Both the position numbers and the translations under genes were made by a program. Of a DNA stretch of 64,000 nt, positions 44,387 through 54,176 are shown piece by piece. Location: assembly GCF_003043945.1 (NCBI RefSeq), contig NZ_PYXG01000001.1, forward strand, positions 930,001 to 994,000, given 5' to 3'. This stretch comes from Prevotella sp. oral taxon 376. Lineage in GTDB: Bacteria > Bacteroidota > Bacteroidia > Bacteroidales > Bacteroidaceae. Positions within the stretch are counted from its first letter, which is position 1; each line of letters starts with the position of its first letter. The notes under the pieces are model-generated. The model worked only from the letters and a program-made list of their open reading frames with translations. It was not told the origin of the DNA and did no database searches.

Positions 44387-46000
44387 ATGGCAAAGTTTGA
44401 CAAAAAGACACTTGAGCAGTACGGAATTACCGGTACTACTGAAGTTTTGTACAATCCTTCCTATGAAGTATTGTTCAACGAAGAGACAAAGGAAGGCCTC
44501 GAGGGCTACGAGGTTGGTCAGGAGACGGAGCTCGGCGCAATCAATGTGATGACGGGCATCTATACCGGTCGCTCTCCCAAAGACAAGTTCATTGTAGATG
44601 ACGAGACTTCTCACGACACCGTATGGTGGACTTCCGACGAGTATAAGAACGACAACCACCGTGCTTCCAAGGAGACCTGGGCGGCTGTCAAGGAGATTGC
44701 CAAGAAAGAGCTGTCCAACAAGAGGCTTTTCGTGGTAGACGGATTCTGCGGCACCCACAAGGACACCCGCATGAAGGTGCGCTTCATCATGGAAGTGGCT
44801 TGGCAGGCTCACTTCGTTACCAATATGTTTATCCGCCCTCAGAACGAGGCCGATTTCGAGCAGGAGCCTGACTTCATAGTCTATAACGCTTCCAAGGCTA
44901 AGGTCGAGAACTACAAGGAACTGGGCCTGAACTCAGAGACAGCCGTTGTGTTCAATGTAACCAGCAAGGAGCAGGTGATCATCAATACATGGTATGGCGG
45001 TGAGATGAAGAAGGGTATGTTCTCCATGATGAACTACTTCATGCCTCTGAAGGGCATGGCTTCCATGCACTGTTCTGCCAACACCGATATGAACGGCGAG
45101 AACACCGCCATCTTCTTCGGACTGTCCGGAACGGGCAAGACCACGCTGTCTACCGATCCGAAACGCAAGCTCATCGGCGACGACGAGCACGGATGGGATG
45201 ACGAAGGCGTGTTCAACTACGAGGGTGGATGCTATGCCAAGGTCATCAACCTCGACGCTGAGGCTGAACCCGATATCTACAACGCGATCCGCCGCGACGC
45301 ATTGCTGGAGAATGTAACCGTAGACAAGAACGGCAAGATTGACTTCGCCGACAAGAGCGTAACGGAGAATACCCGCGTGTCTTATCCTATCTACCACATC
45401 AAGAACATCCAGCGCCCGACTTCTGAAGGACCAGCTGCAAAACAGGTGATATTCCTCAGCGCAGACGCTTTCGGCGTTCTTCCTCCAGTATCCATACTCA
45501 ATGCAGAGCAGACAAAGTATTACTTCCTCTCCGGATTCACGGCTAAGCTGGCCGGCACGGAGCGTGGTATCACAGAGCCTACTCCCACCTTCTCCGCTTG
45601 CTTCGGCCAGGCATTCCTTGAGTTGCATCCCACGAAGTACGCGGAAGAGCTCGTGAAGAAGATGCAGAAGAGCGGTGCCAAGGCTTACTTGGTGAACACG
45701 GGATGGAATGGAACAGGCAAGCGCATTTCCATCCGCGACACCCGGGGTATCATCGATGCCATCCTTAACCACTCTATCGACGGTGCTCCTACGAAGACGA
45801 TTCCTTACTTCAACTTCGTCGTTCCGACGCAGCTGGAAGGCGTAGATACAGGCATCCTCGACCCACGCGACACCTATGCTGACGCCGCTCAGTGGGAAGA
45901 GAAGGCCAAGGATCTCGCGGCACGCTTCATCAAGAACTTCAAGAAGTATGAAGGCAACGAGGCAGGCAAGGCACTCGTAGCGGCCGGCCCGCAGCTCTAA
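44387..46000 (+). CDS. pckA: Phosphoenolpyruvate carboxykinase (ATP)
   Basis: A 537-residue enzyme of normal length for the ATP-dependent family. The kinase-1a P-loop GLSGTGKTT (about 245-253), the kinase-2 region [10 protein letters not shown] and the preceding [20 protein letters not shown] (oxaloacetate/metal site) are intact. In rumen and gut Bacteroidota it fixes CO2, turning PEP to oxaloacetate with ATP gain on the way to succinate; the gluconeogenic direction is also possible. Monocistronic, with a strong promoter and a strong terminator. Confidence 0.97.
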   Translation: MAKFDKKTLEQYGITGTTEVLYNPSYEVLFNEETKEGLEGYEVGQETELGAINVMTGIYTGRSPKDKFIVDDETSHDTVWWTSDEYKNDNHRASKETWAAVKEIAKKELSNKRLFVVDGFCGTHKDTRMKVRFIMEVAWQAHFVTNMFIRPQNEADFEQEPDFIVYNASKAKVENYKELGLNSETAVVFNVTSKEQVIINTWYGGEMKKGMFSMMNYFMPLKGMASMHCSANTDMNGENTAIFFGLSGTGKTTLSTDPKRKLIGDDEHGWDDEGVFNYEGGCYAKVINLDAEAEPDIYNAIRRDALLENVTVDKNGKIDFADKSVTENTRVSYPIYHIKNIQRPTSEGPAAKQVIFLSADAFGVLPPVSILNAEQTKYYFLSGFTAKLAGTERGITEPTPTFSACFGQAFLELHPTKYAEELVKKMQKSGAKAYLVNTGWNGTGKRISIRDTRGIIDAILNHSIDGAPTKTIPYFNFVVPTQLEGVDTGILDPRDTYADAAQWEEKAKDLAARFIKNFKKYEGNEAGKALVAAGPQL

Positions 46001-46030
46001 TCTGGAAATCAGGAGATTTCAATATCATAG

Positions 46031-46059
46031 GCCCCGCGCTTCCGAGTGCGGGGCTTTTT
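46031..46059 (+). terminator. Intrinsic terminator of pckA
   Basis: GCCCCGC and GCGGGGC form a perfect stem around a 10-base loop, followed by TTTTT, 30 bp after the pckA stop codon. Confidence 0.9.
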
Positions 46060-46300
46060 GTCGCCGTAAGGTCTCCGGCGGACCGTGAAGGCCCGCATGA
46101 CCCTGCTTCCTGCCGCAAGCGTCGGCGGAAGCTCCCGCTCTCGCCACGGGTGGAAAGACCGTAAAGGAAGCGTCTTGTCGTCCTTGCGCGAGGAGAGGCA
46201 TGGCCTTGCCCGGGCGCGTTCGCGGTATCCCGTCTTGCGGGCGGCGGCTCATATCTCCGCTATTTTTCGCCTTTCGCAGGGCAGTCAGCGGCAAACAGGC

Positions 46301-46367
46301 TGACAAAATCGGCGATTTTGTAGTACGATTTCGCCGATTTCGTCAGACAATCTCGCCGATTTTGTCA
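46301..46367. repeat. 67-bp triple-palindromic dispersed repeat, copy 3
   Basis: Complete copy in the 877-bp gap after pckA. Ends are a perfect 15-bp inverted repeat (TGACAAAATCGGCGA and TCGCCGATTTTGTCA). Preceded by GTCAGCGGCAAACAGG as in copy 1. The stretch 46060-46300 is GC-rich and shows no gene. Confidence 0.9.
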
Positions 46368-46519
46368 AGAGGCTTGCCGTCTCTGTGAAAGCCGGAGGTT
46401 GTCTCCCGAAGTTTCAGGAGATACCCCGCCAGTCTATCTAAGAATGCCTTGAGCGTGGCGGAGCCCGTTTTGACTTATATCAATAATTATCCCTTTTTGT
46501 GGAAAAAGTGAGCAAAATG

Positions 46520-46551
46520 TTTGTTGTGTTCGGCCACAATATGTAATTTTG
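46520..46551 (+). promoter_or_regulatory. Promoter of a candidate small RNA
   Basis: TTTG (46520-46523) and TAATTTTG (46544-46551) are 20 bp apart, a full promoter match with no protein frame directly behind it. Confidence 0.7.
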
Positions 46552-46556
46552 CATTG

Positions 46557-46664
46557 TGTTCGAGAGAATACATTTCATTTTAGGTTAGTAGATTTAAGGT
46601 TTTTAGATTTTGTTTAGGTTAGCTAAAAGAGCAGAGTGTAGAGACACTCATTGCTCTTTTTTTT
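46557..46664 (+). ncRNA. Candidate small RNA of about 108 nt
   Basis: Bounded by a full promoter and a strong terminator, with no start codon and plausible frame between. The body is AT-rich and holds recurring GGTTAG/GGTTTTTAG words (near 46580-46620). The 3' end is a nested hairpin (AGAGCA...TGCTCT enclosing GAGTGT...ACACTC) followed by eight T. A free small RNA is inferred. It might instead be an attenuated leader of the downstream DUF6242 lipoprotein gene, but that gene appears to have its own -7 box. I do not recognise a known family. Confidence 0.5.
46625..46664 (+). terminator. Intrinsic terminator of the candidate small RNA
   Basis: AGAGCA/TGCTCT and, inside it, GAGTGT/ACACTC form a long stem with a four-base loop, followed by TTTTTTTT. 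Confidence 0.88.
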
Positions 46665-46760
46665 ATTTATGAAATCACAAACAAACTTAAAAAACTGCCT
46701 CTTTCACGCTGTTTTGCATAATAAAGTATTAAAAAAGGCCTTTATTTAAAGAATTCTGAT

Positions 46761-46768
46761 TAAATTTG
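46761..46768 (+). promoter_or_regulatory. -7 element of the DUF6242 lipoprotein gene
   Basis: TAAATTTG matches TAnnTTTG; no -33 box at the usual distance. The leader would be about 105 nt. Confidence 0.5.
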
Positions 46769-46877
46769 CAGACAAAATTCTGTGAAGCGTGGCTTCGTCG
46801 ATGCGGGGGATGTTCTTTTCCTGCAGTAGTGGGATGCCTCCTTCACGGTAATGTCGGTTTTAAGAAAAAGAGCGTAA

Positions 46878-48281
46878 ATGAGATTCAAATTCATTGCACT
46901 TGCTGTATCGTTTTCAGCAATATTCATGTTCTCCTCCTGTCTGAGCGACAACACGGACAACATCGTTTACTATGACGACTGTGCCCTGACGGCCTTCTCC
47001 GTCGGGACTCTGAAGATAGTCAAGGACACCGTTTCCTCGAAAGGAGAAGACAGTACCTATACCACCACGCTGAACTGCAGCCGCTATGCGTTCACCATCG
47101 ACCAGGAGAAAGGGTTGATTTATAACCTCGACTCGCTGCCCCGCGGCATCGACGCGACCAAGGTGCTGGTTACCGCTGTGGCGAAGAACGGCGGCTCCGT
47201 GGCTCTCAAGAGCTTAAAGGACGACACGCAGTCTTACTACAGCAGCACCGACTCCATTGACCTCTCCCAGCCTCGCCACTTCATAGTGCGCAGCCTGAGG
47301 GGCGACTCCAACCGAGAGTACATCGTTACCCTGAATGTGCACAAGCAGAAGGCGGAGGAACTGGTATGGAACTCCTCGGCTATCAGCAACGGCGACTTAG
47401 CCTCGTTGAAGGCCATGAAGGGTGTAGCTTGCGGTGGCAAGGTCTATGTCTTCGGCCACGACGGTTCGAAGGCGAGGATATTCGCCGCCCCGGAGAGCAA
47501 TGCCGCCGCATGGAGCGAGATTACCCCCGGCACGACCTTGAGCGTAGACGCCTATAAGAGCGCGGCCGCCTATGCCGGCAAGCTTTATGTCTACAGCAAC
47601 GGCTCGCTGCTGGTTTCTGCCGACGCGGAGACTTGGACGGAGGTGGCGTCTCCCGCCTTGAAGCTGTTGCTTGGCGCGAGCGGAGCCCGCCTCTATGGGC
47701 TTACGGATGCCCATCAGCTGATGAGCAGCAAGGACGGCGGCGCCACATGGACGGCCGACGAGCTGGACTCTGACGCCGGGCTGCTTCCTGCTGACAACCT
47801 CAACTTCATCACTCTGCCCCTCTCGGGCAATGCGTCCGGAAGCCACCTTGTGCTTGTTGGCACCACGACCACCGAGGCCCGGGTGTGGGGAAAGATAGAG
47901 GAAAACGACCCCAATGCGCAAAACCAGCCTTGGGCTTACTATAATGTCTCCTCGGGAAACAAGTATAAGGTCCCCAACCTGAACGGCCTGCAGGCCGTCA
48001 ATTACGATGGCGGCATCCTGGCGATAGGAGGCAGTGCCGTCGGCGCGGCGGCCTCCACCCCGTTTGCCGGCTTCTACAGGAGCGGGGACGCGGGCATCAC
48101 TTGGAAGCCCGATACCACCTATTACTTCCCGAAAGGATTCTCCGCGCCGGGCGAAGTGCTCACCCTGGTAAAGGACAGCAAGAACTATCTGTGGATTGTC
48201 TGCGGCGGCACCGGCCAGGTGTGGCATGGAGCCAAGAACCGGCTGGTCTGGGAAACCACCAAGCGTTACTTCACCGAATAG
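46878..48281 (+). CDS. DUF6242-like lipoprotein
   Basis: A 467-residue lipoprotein (lipobox FSSC, Cys about 21). The mature start LSDNTDNIVYYDDCALTAFS, an Ig-like N-terminal part (about 30-165) and a long region with repeated SKDGGATWTADE and RSGDAGITWKPDTTYY segments indicate a BNR/sialidase-like beta-propeller. It is like the Bacteroidales family DUF6242, for which no function is known. It ends 6 bp before porG and might be co-transcribed with the outer-membrane assembly genes. Confidence 0.7.
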   Translation: MRFKFIALAVSFSAIFMFSSCLSDNTDNIVYYDDCALTAFSVGTLKIVKDTVSSKGEDSTYTTTLNCSRYAFTIDQEKGLIYNLDSLPRGIDATKVLVTAVAKNGGSVALKSLKDDTQSYYSSTDSIDLSQPRHFIVRSLRGDSNREYIVTLNVHKQKAEELVWNSSAISNGDLASLKAMKGVACGGKVYVFGHDGSKARIFAAPESNAAAWSEITPGTTLSVDAYKSAAAYAGKLYVYSNGSLLVSADAETWTEVASPALKLLLGASGARLYGLTDAHQLMSSKDGGATWTADELDSDAGLLPADNLNFITLPLSGNASGSHLVLVGTTTTEARVWGKIEENDPNAQNQPWAYYNVSSGNKYKVPNLNGLQAVNYDGGILAIGGSAVGAAASTPFAGFYRSGDAGITWKPDTTYYFPKGFSAPGEVLTLVKDSKNYLWIVCGGTGQVWHGAKNRLVWETTKRYFTE

Positions 48282-48287
48282 CATGCT

Positions 48288-48968
48288 ATGCGGAAGATAG
48301 TCGTCATAACTCTGCTTCTGACTTCGTCGCTCGCCCTGCCTGCGCAGAGCGATCCGGAGTATCTGATGGAAATCGGGGCAGGAGTGGGCATGGTCTCCTA
48401 TGAGGGCGACTTCAACAACAGCATCTTGAAGGATATGCAGCCCATGGCATCTGTGGTGCTTCGCAGGAATTTCAATCCTCACATGGGGCTGCGCCTTGCG
48501 GGCTCTTTCGGTAAGCTGAAGGGCAGCTCCAGGGATGTGGAGACTTACTATCCCGACTATCAGGCGGCGCCGTATGAGTTCAACCACTCGCTGGTGGATG
48601 TCGGTCTGGTCTATGAATATAACTTCTGGCCTTATGGAACGGGGCGTGATTATCGTGGCGCAAAGCGTTTCACGCCTGTTGTCTTCGGCGGACTGGGAGC
48701 TACCTATGTGTCGGGAGGCGGCAAGAATGTGTTTACGGCCAATGTACCTCTTGGTCTTGGCGTGAGATATAAGATAGGTGAACGCCTGAATCTGGGCGTG
48801 GAATGGGCTGTCCACTTCAGCCTGAGCGACAAGCTCGACGGAGTGAAGGACCCCTATTATGTAAAGAGCAAGGGAGCATTCAAGAACACCGATTGCTACT
48901 CGGCTTTGCAAGTTACGCTCACTTATAGTTTTATGGCAAAGTGCCGAACCTGTAACAACGACGACTAA
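48288..48968 (+). CDS. PorG-like outer-membrane protein (DUF6089 family)
   Basis: A 226-residue protein with signal peptide (ending LPAQ) and an eight-strand-barrel-like pattern: [67 protein letters not shown] and [10 protein letters not shown]. In Porphyromonas gingivalis the equivalent gene, needed for type IX secretion, also sits directly before uppS and bamA, which supports orthology. Its C-terminal tail KCRTCNNDD has two cysteines. The stop and the next start share one base (TAATG). Confidence 0.82.
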   Translation: MRKIVVITLLLTSSLALPAQSDPEYLMEIGAGVGMVSYEGDFNNSILKDMQPMASVVLRRNFNPHMGLRLAGSFGKLKGSSRDVETYYPDYQAAPYEFNHSLVDVGLVYEYNFWPYGTGRDYRGAKRFTPVVFGGLGATYVSGGGKNVFTANVPLGLGVRYKIGERLNLGVEWAVHFSLSDKLDGVKDPYYVKSKGAFKNTDCYSALQVTLTYSFMAKCRTCNNDD

Positions 48969-49756
48969 TGGCAGCAGAACTCGATGCGACGCGCATTCCC
49001 GGGCACATCGCCATCATCATGGATGGCAATGGGCGATGGGCAGCCGAGCGGGACAAGCCCCGCAATTTCGGCCATCAGGCAGGGGTGGATGCCGTGCGGA
49101 GGATTACCTCCGAGTGCACTCGCCTGGGCGTGAAGTTCCTCACGCTCTATACCTTTTCCACGGAAAACTGGAATCGTCCGGCCGACGAGATATCGGCCCT
49201 GATGGGACTGGTGCTGACCTCCCTGGAAGATGAAATCTTCATGAAGAATAATGTGAGGTTTCGGGTTATCGGCGACATTGCACGCCTTCCGGGGAATGTA
49301 CAGGACAAGCTCGCCCAGACCATGGAGCGCACGGCGCGGAACGACGCGATGACCATGGTGGTGGCTCTCAGCTATTCGTCGCGCTGGGAAATCATCGAGG
49401 CGATGAGGCAGACGGTGTTCCATGCGCTGGCTGACGGCTCCGCAATCCCTGACGGGCGTTCGGGCGAGGCTGTCTACGCCGAGTTGGAGGCGCGGCTTAC
49501 CGAGGAAAACTTCGAAAGGAACCTTGAAACCTCGTTCATGCCCGACCCTGACTTGCTCATCCGTACGGGTGGCGAGGTGCGTCTGTCGAACTACCTGTTG
49601 TGGCAGTGTGCCTATACCGAGCTGTATTTCTGCGACACTTACTGGCCTGACTTCGGGGAGGAAGACCTTCACGAGGCCATCCGGAGCTACCAGAATCGCC
49701 AGCGGCGATATGGGAAGACGGAAGCCCAAATAGAAAAAGAAAATAATTCCAAATGA
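48968..49756 (+). CDS. uppS: Isoprenyl transferase (undecaprenyl diphosphate synthase)
   Basis: A 262-residue cis-prenyltransferase. [13 protein letters not shown] (about 13-25) holds the catalytic aspartate; [13 protein letters not shown] (about 58-70), [19 protein letters not shown] (about 197-215) and [12 protein letters not shown] complete the family signatures. It makes the C55 carrier lipid for peptidoglycan and surface glycans. Coupled to porG by a one-base overlap and to bamA by a four-base overlap. Confidence 0.96.
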   Translation: MAAELDATRIPGHIAIIMDGNGRWAAERDKPRNFGHQAGVDAVRRITSECTRLGVKFLTLYTFSTENWNRPADEISALMGLVLTSLEDEIFMKNNVRFRVIGDIARLPGNVQDKLAQTMERTARNDAMTMVVALSYSSRWEIIEAMRQTVFHALADGSAIPDGRSGEAVYAELEARLTEENFERNLETSFMPDPDLLIRTGGEVRLSNYLLWQCAYTELYFCDTYWPDFGEEDLHEAIRSYQNRQRRYGKTEAQIEKENNSK

Positions 49757-52395
49757 TGAATAAAATAAATAAGGTGTTGACATTGCTCGCGGCCCTGCTC
49801 TTCATGGGCTGTATGAGTGTGCGGGCGCAGGATAAGATCGTGCATCCGGAAATCAGCTATGCCGGGGCACCACGCACCGTAACCATTGCCGGCCTGAATG
49901 TGTCGGGTGTCGAGGGCTATGAGGACTATGTGCTTACAGGTATTTCCGGTCTCGTGGTCGGACAGAAAGTAGAGTTGCCGGGTGCCGAGATCACGGAGGC
50001 CGTGAAGCGCTACTGGAAGCACGGGCTCTTCTCCAGAGTTCAGATATCGGTCGATTCCCTCATCGGCGACAGGGCTTGGCTGCATATCTCGCTGCGGGTA
50101 CGGCCGCGCGTCTCTACCATTAACTGGATAGGTCTGAAAAAGTCGGAGCGCGAGGACATGGAGGCTAAACTGGGACTGCTGAAGGGCTCGCAGGTTACGC
50201 CGAACTCCCTGGCTCGCGCCAAGATCCTTGCCACGAAATACTTTGATGACAAGGGCTATAAGAACGCCGAGATAGAAATCAACCAGCGCGAGGATGTGGC
50301 CGGCAAGAATCAGGTGATTCTCGATGTTGTCGTAGACAAGAAAGAAAAGATGCGGGTGCATGCGATCATCATCGACGGGAACGAGCGACTCACCGACAAG
50401 AAGCTCAAGGGAAACCTGCTCTCCAAAGGCGCTTTCGCCAAGATTCACGAGGCCGGGAAACTGGGCAACTTGTTCAAGTCGAAGAAATATACCCCGGAAC
50501 GCTGGAAGGAAGACCGCAAGAACCTCATAGCGAAGTATAACGAGTATGGCTACCGCGATGCCGCCATCCTGGCCGACAGCGTGTGGAACTATGATAAAAA
50601 GCATGTAAACATCTATGTGAAAGTTGACGAGGGCAAGAAGTATTACCTGCGAAATATCAGCTGGGTAGGCAACACCGTCTATTCTACCGACTATCTCAGC
50701 CGGGTGTTCGGGATGAAGACCGGCGATGTCTATAACCAGAAACTGATGGACAAGCGGTTATCAGGCGACGAGGATGCCGTGGGCAACGAATATTGGAACC
50801 ACGGCTATCTGTTCTATAACCTCGACCCCACGGAGGTGAACATTGTCGGCGACAGCATTGATTTGGAGATGCGTATCACCGAGGGACCGCAGGCACATAT
50901 CAACCGTGTGCGCATCAATGGTAACGACCGCTTGTATGAGAATGTGGTGCGGCGGGAGCTTCACACGAAGCCGGGCGACCTCTTTTCGAAGGACGCGCTG
51001 CAGCGTTCGGCGCGTGAGCTGGCCTCTATGGGCCACTTCGACCCAGAGAAGGTGAATCCCGATGTGAAGCCTCATGTCGAGGACGGAACGGTGGACATCA
51101 ACTGGAATCTGGAACAGAAGTCCAACGACCAGGTAGAGTTCTCACTTGGTTGGGGGCAGACGGGCGTCATCGGGCGTATCGGACTGAAGCTTAACAACTT
51201 CTCCCTGCGTAACCTCTTTAATAAGAATAAGGAACACCGAGGCATCCTGCCTATCGGCGACGGCGAGGTGTTGAGCCTCGGCGCACAGACCAACGGTACC
51301 TATTACCAAAGCTACAACGCCAGCTACAGCACCAACTGGTTTGGCGGGAAGCGCCCTATCCAGTTCAGCGTCGGAGGTTTCTATTCCAAGCAGAGTGATG
51401 TCTCGTCCAACTTCTACCGCAATAACATGAGCAATTATTATGGTTATCTCTCCGGTTACGGCAGCAGCTACTATAATAACTATGAGAATTACTACGATCC
51501 GGACACCTATATCAAGCTCTACGGAGTGAATGTGGGCTGGGGCAAACGCCTGCGTTGGCCCGACGACTATTTCTCGCTGTCGCTACAGTTGTCGTATACC
51601 CGTTATTCCTTGAAGAACTGGAGCTACTTTGTGATGTCGAACGGAAATGCCAACAACTTGAACCTGAGCATCTCCTTGAGCCGTACCTCGACCGACAACC
51701 AGCTTTTCCCCCGCCGCGGTTCGGAATTCATGGCTTCCGTAACGCTCACTCCGCCATGGTCGAAATGGGACAAAAAGGACTATAAGAATCTGGCGAACAA
51801 TCGTCAGTCGGCTACTTTTTCGCAGGAACAGCAGGATAAGTTCCGCTGGATAGAATATCATAAATGGAAGTTCAAGGCCCGCACCTTCACCGCTCTTTCG
51901 GGTGGGCAGAAGTGTTTCGTGCTGATGACGCGTGCCGAGTTGGGTATTCTGGGCTCCTATAACCGATATAAAAAGTCGCCCTTTGAGACCTATTATGTGG
52001 GCGGCGACGGTATGAGCGGCTATTCTTCCGGCTATGCGGAGGAGACCATCGGACTGCGCGGTTATGAGAATGGAAGCATTTCTTGGAAACCGGAAACGGG
52101 ATATAACGCCTATGCCTACGACCGTTTCACCCTCGAGTTGCGCTATCCGTTCCTGCTGGGTAACACCACTATCTATGGACTGGGCTTCGTGGAGGCCGGT
52201 AATGCATGGTATGATTCCAAGAAATTCAATCCTTTCGACATGAAGCGCAGTGCCGGTATCGGCGTGCGCATCTTCCTCCCGATGGTGGGCATGATGGGTA
52301 TCGACTGGGCTTACGGCTTTGACAAGGTGTATAACGGATCGTCCTATGGAAAGGGCGGAAGCCAGTTCCACTTCATCCTCGGTCAGGAGTTTTAG
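49753..52395 (+). CDS. bamA: Outer-membrane protein assembly factor BamA
   Basis: An 880-residue Omp85 protein. Signal peptide 1-26, about five POTRA domains (about 40-440) and a 16-strand barrel (about 450-880) ending in FILGQEF with the terminal aromatic residue. The barrel has a Tyr/Asn-rich insertion near residue 555-585 ([19 protein letters not shown]), likely a surface loop. It folds and inserts outer-membrane proteins, served by the Skp-like chaperones encoded next. Two adjacent ATGs (49753 and 49756); the first overlaps the uppS stop. Confidence 0.95.
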   Translation: MMNKINKVLTLLAALLFMGCMSVRAQDKIVHPEISYAGAPRTVTIAGLNVSGVEGYEDYVLTGISGLVVGQKVELPGAEITEAVKRYWKHGLFSRVQISVDSLIGDRAWLHISLRVRPRVSTINWIGLKKSEREDMEAKLGLLKGSQVTPNSLARAKILATKYFDDKGYKNAEIEINQREDVAGKNQVILDVVVDKKEKMRVHAIIIDGNERLTDKKLKGNLLSKGAFAKIHEAGKLGNLFKSKKYTPERWKEDRKNLIAKYNEYGYRDAAILADSVWNYDKKHVNIYVKVDEGKKYYLRNISWVGNTVYSTDYLSRVFGMKTGDVYNQKLMDKRLSGDEDAVGNEYWNHGYLFYNLDPTEVNIVGDSIDLEMRITEGPQAHINRVRINGNDRLYENVVRRELHTKPGDLFSKDALQRSARELASMGHFDPEKVNPDVKPHVEDGTVDINWNLEQKSNDQVEFSLGWGQTGVIGRIGLKLNNFSLRNLFNKNKEHRGILPIGDGEVLSLGAQTNGTYYQSYNASYSTNWFGGKRPIQFSVGGFYSKQSDVSSNFYRNNMSNYYGYLSGYGSSYYNNYENYYDPDTYIKLYGVNVGWGKRLRWPDDYFSLSLQLSYTRYSLKNWSYFVMSNGNANNLNLSISLSRTSTDNQLFPRRGSEFMASVTLTPPWSKWDKKDYKNLANNRQSATFSQEQQDKFRWIEYHKWKFKARTFTALSGGQKCFVLMTRAELGILGSYNRYKKSPFETYYVGGDGMSGYSSGYAEETIGLRGYENGSISWKPETGYNAYAYDRFTLELRYPFLLGNTTIYGLGFVEAGNAWYDSKKFNPFDMKRSAGIGVRIFLPMVGMMGIDWAYGFDKVYNGSSYGKGGSQFHFILGQEF

Positions 52396-52477
52396 GGAGA
52401 AATATTAAAAATAGATAATTAAAATAACTTTCCGGATGCCTCGAGCGTCTATAAGGTTAAATGTAAAATATCAGGGT

Positions 52478-52993
52478 ATGAAGAAATTAATGTCAATATG
52501 TCTTTTTGTCCTCGTGGCAATGACAGCAAACGCACAGAAGTTCGCGCTCCTCGACATGGAGTATATCTTGAAGAATATTCCTGCCTATGAGCGAGCTAAT
52601 GAGCAACTCAATCAAGTGAGCAAGAAATGGCAGGCCGAGGTGGAGGCTCTCAACACCGAGGCTGGTACTATGTATAAGAACTACCAGAACGAGCTGGTGT
52701 TCCTCTCGCAGGAGCAGAAGAAGGTCCGTCAGGAAGAGATCATGAAGAAAGAGAAGGAAGCTTCCGAGCTGAAGAAGAAGTATTTCGGCCCCGAGGGCGA
52801 GCTCTTCAAGAAGCGTACAAGCCTCATGAGTCCTATTCAGGAGGAAGTCTATAATGTGGTAAAGGAGATCTCCGAGCTGCGTGGATACAGCCTCGTGCTC
52901 GACCGTGCGAGTGATTCCGGCATCATTTTCGGTTCTCCGAAGATCGATATCTCTAATGAGGTGCTGCAGAAATTGGGGTACGGTATTCGTTGA
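52478..52993 (+). CDS. Skp/OmpH-family periplasmic chaperone, copy 1
   Basis: A 171-residue OmpH-type protein: signal peptide (ending ANAQ), then KFALLDMEYILKNIPAYERAN, a long lysine/glutamate coiled coil (about 45-120) that forms the tentacle helices, and the closing beta-strand LVLDRASDSGIIFGSP. It would hold unfolded outer-membrane proteins in the periplasm. The frame is open from 52436; the ATG at 52478 starts the signal peptide. First of three consecutive paralogs. Confidence 0.9.
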   Translation: MKKLMSICLFVLVAMTANAQKFALLDMEYILKNIPAYERANEQLNQVSKKWQAEVEALNTEAGTMYKNYQNELVFLSQEQKKVRQEEIMKKEKEASELKKKYFGPEGELFKKRTSLMSPIQEEVYNVVKEISELRGYSLVLDRASDSGIIFGSPKIDISNEVLQKLGYGIR

Positions 52994-53107
52994 AAAACAG
53001 TCTTGATGAGACGAAAAACTGTTCCCTGATAACAGGAAAGTTCGTGGATTTCGGGATCAATCGGAATAAAAAGAATAAATCATTAATCAAATTATAACAA
53101 GAAAAAG

Positions 53108-53593
53108 ATGAAAAAAGTAATCGTTATGTTGATGCTTCTGGCGCCGATGACAGCATTTGCCCAGAAGTTTGGCAAAGTAAACACGCAGACCGTGGTACAG
53201 ACAATGACTGAATACGGCAAGGCTCAGGGCGAGCTCCAGGCATTGCAGAAGCAGAAGGAAACCGAGCTCAAGGGTCTGCAGGATGAGCTGCAGCGCAAGA
53301 GCGAGGAATATGACAAGACAAAGAGCACCCTGAACGCTACCAAGCAGAAGGAGACAGAAGAGGAATTGCAGAATATGTATACGAAGGTTCAGCAGGCTTA
53401 TCAGGATGGTCAGCAGGAACTCCAGAAGAAGTCTCAGGAACTGATGACCCCTATCCAGGCCAAGATCATGAACGCTATTCAGGCTGTCGGCAAGGCGGGT
53501 AACTTCACTTATATCTTTGAAGAGGGTGCCGCAGTCTATACGGGTACCAATGTAGAGGATGTAACGAGCAAGGTTCAGGCCCAGCTCAAGTAA
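53108..53593 (+). CDS. Skp/OmpH-family periplasmic chaperone, copy 2
   Basis: A 161-residue paralog with signal peptide (ending AFAQ), KFGKVNTQTVVQTMTEYGKA, a Gln/Lys/Glu-rich coiled coil (about 38-115) and the final FTYIFEEGAAVYTG. It lies 114 bp after the first copy and is followed by a GC-rich hairpin that could weaken read-through to the third copy. Confidence 0.9.
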   Translation: MKKVIVMLMLLAPMTAFAQKFGKVNTQTVVQTMTEYGKAQGELQALQKQKETELKGLQDELQRKSEEYDKTKSTLNATKQKETEEELQNMYTKVQQAYQDGQQELQKKSQELMTPIQAKIMNAIQAVGKAGNFTYIFEEGAAVYTGTNVEDVTSKVQAQLK

Positions 53594-53618
53594 AAGAAAA
53601 GATTTTTTCCGATAATCA

Positions 53619-53653
53619 ACATGGGGGCAGGCTGAGAGTGGCCCGCCCCCATT
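53619..53653 (+). terminator. Hairpin between Skp copies 2 and 3
   Basis: ATGGGGGC and GCCCCCAT pair perfectly around a 16-base loop; the following sequence is TATATATTAA rather than a T-run. It may act as an attenuator or an mRNA stabiliser for the upstream genes rather than a full terminator. Confidence 0.5.
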
Positions 53654-53669
53654 ATATATTAATAAGGTG

Positions 53670-54176
53670 ATGAAACAGTTAATTCTTTCTTTAGTCCTAT
53701 TGGTGATGCCTCTCGTGGCTGACGCACAGAGCCAGTTGAAGTATGGCTATTTCAGTTACAAGGAGGCGTTTGAGTCCATGCCTGCCTACGCCACGGCTAA
53801 GAGCAGTCTGGAAACGCTGAGAGGAAAGTATGATGCCGAGATGAAGCGTGTGGAGGACGAGTTCAACAAGAAGTATGAGCAGTTTCTTGACGGGCAGAAG
53901 GATTTTGCTCCTTCAATTCTTAAGAAACGCCAGGCAGAACTGCAGGAATTGATGGAGAAAAACCTGGCTTTCAAGGAAGAGGCAAAGCGTCTGCTTAAAC
54001 AGGCAGAGGAAGAGGCCTATGCGCCGCTTAGGTTGAAACTCTCAGAAGTGCTCCGCGGCATCGGTGACGCACGGGGCTATGCCTTTATCCTGAATACTGA
54101 CAACGACGCCGTCCCTTATATCAGCTCGGTGGTCGGTGAGGATATTTCGTCACTCGTCAAGGATACATTGCGTTGA
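53670..54176 (+). CDS. Skp/OmpH-family periplasmic chaperone, copy 3
   Basis: A 168-residue paralog: signal peptide (ending ADAQ), LKYGYFSYKEAFESMPAYAT, coiled coil (about 45-115) and GYAFILNTDNDAVPYIS. The ATG at 53670 is preferred to a GTG three bases earlier. Its stop overlaps the TTG start of murI. Confidence 0.9.
   Translation: MKQLILSLVLLVMPLVADAQSQLKYGYFSYKEAFESMPAYATAKSSLETLRGKYDAEMKRVEDEFNKKYEQFLDGQKDFAPSILKKRQAELQELMEKNLAFKEEAKRLLKQAEEEAYAPLRLKLSEVLRGIGDARGYAFILNTDNDAVPYISSVVGEDISSLVKDTLR

Noticed and set aside
47397..48911. Long minus-strand open frame (504 codons)
   Set aside because: It is the shadow of the DUF6242 lipoprotein and porG genes, composed of low-complexity His/Arg/Gly-rich sequence without domains.
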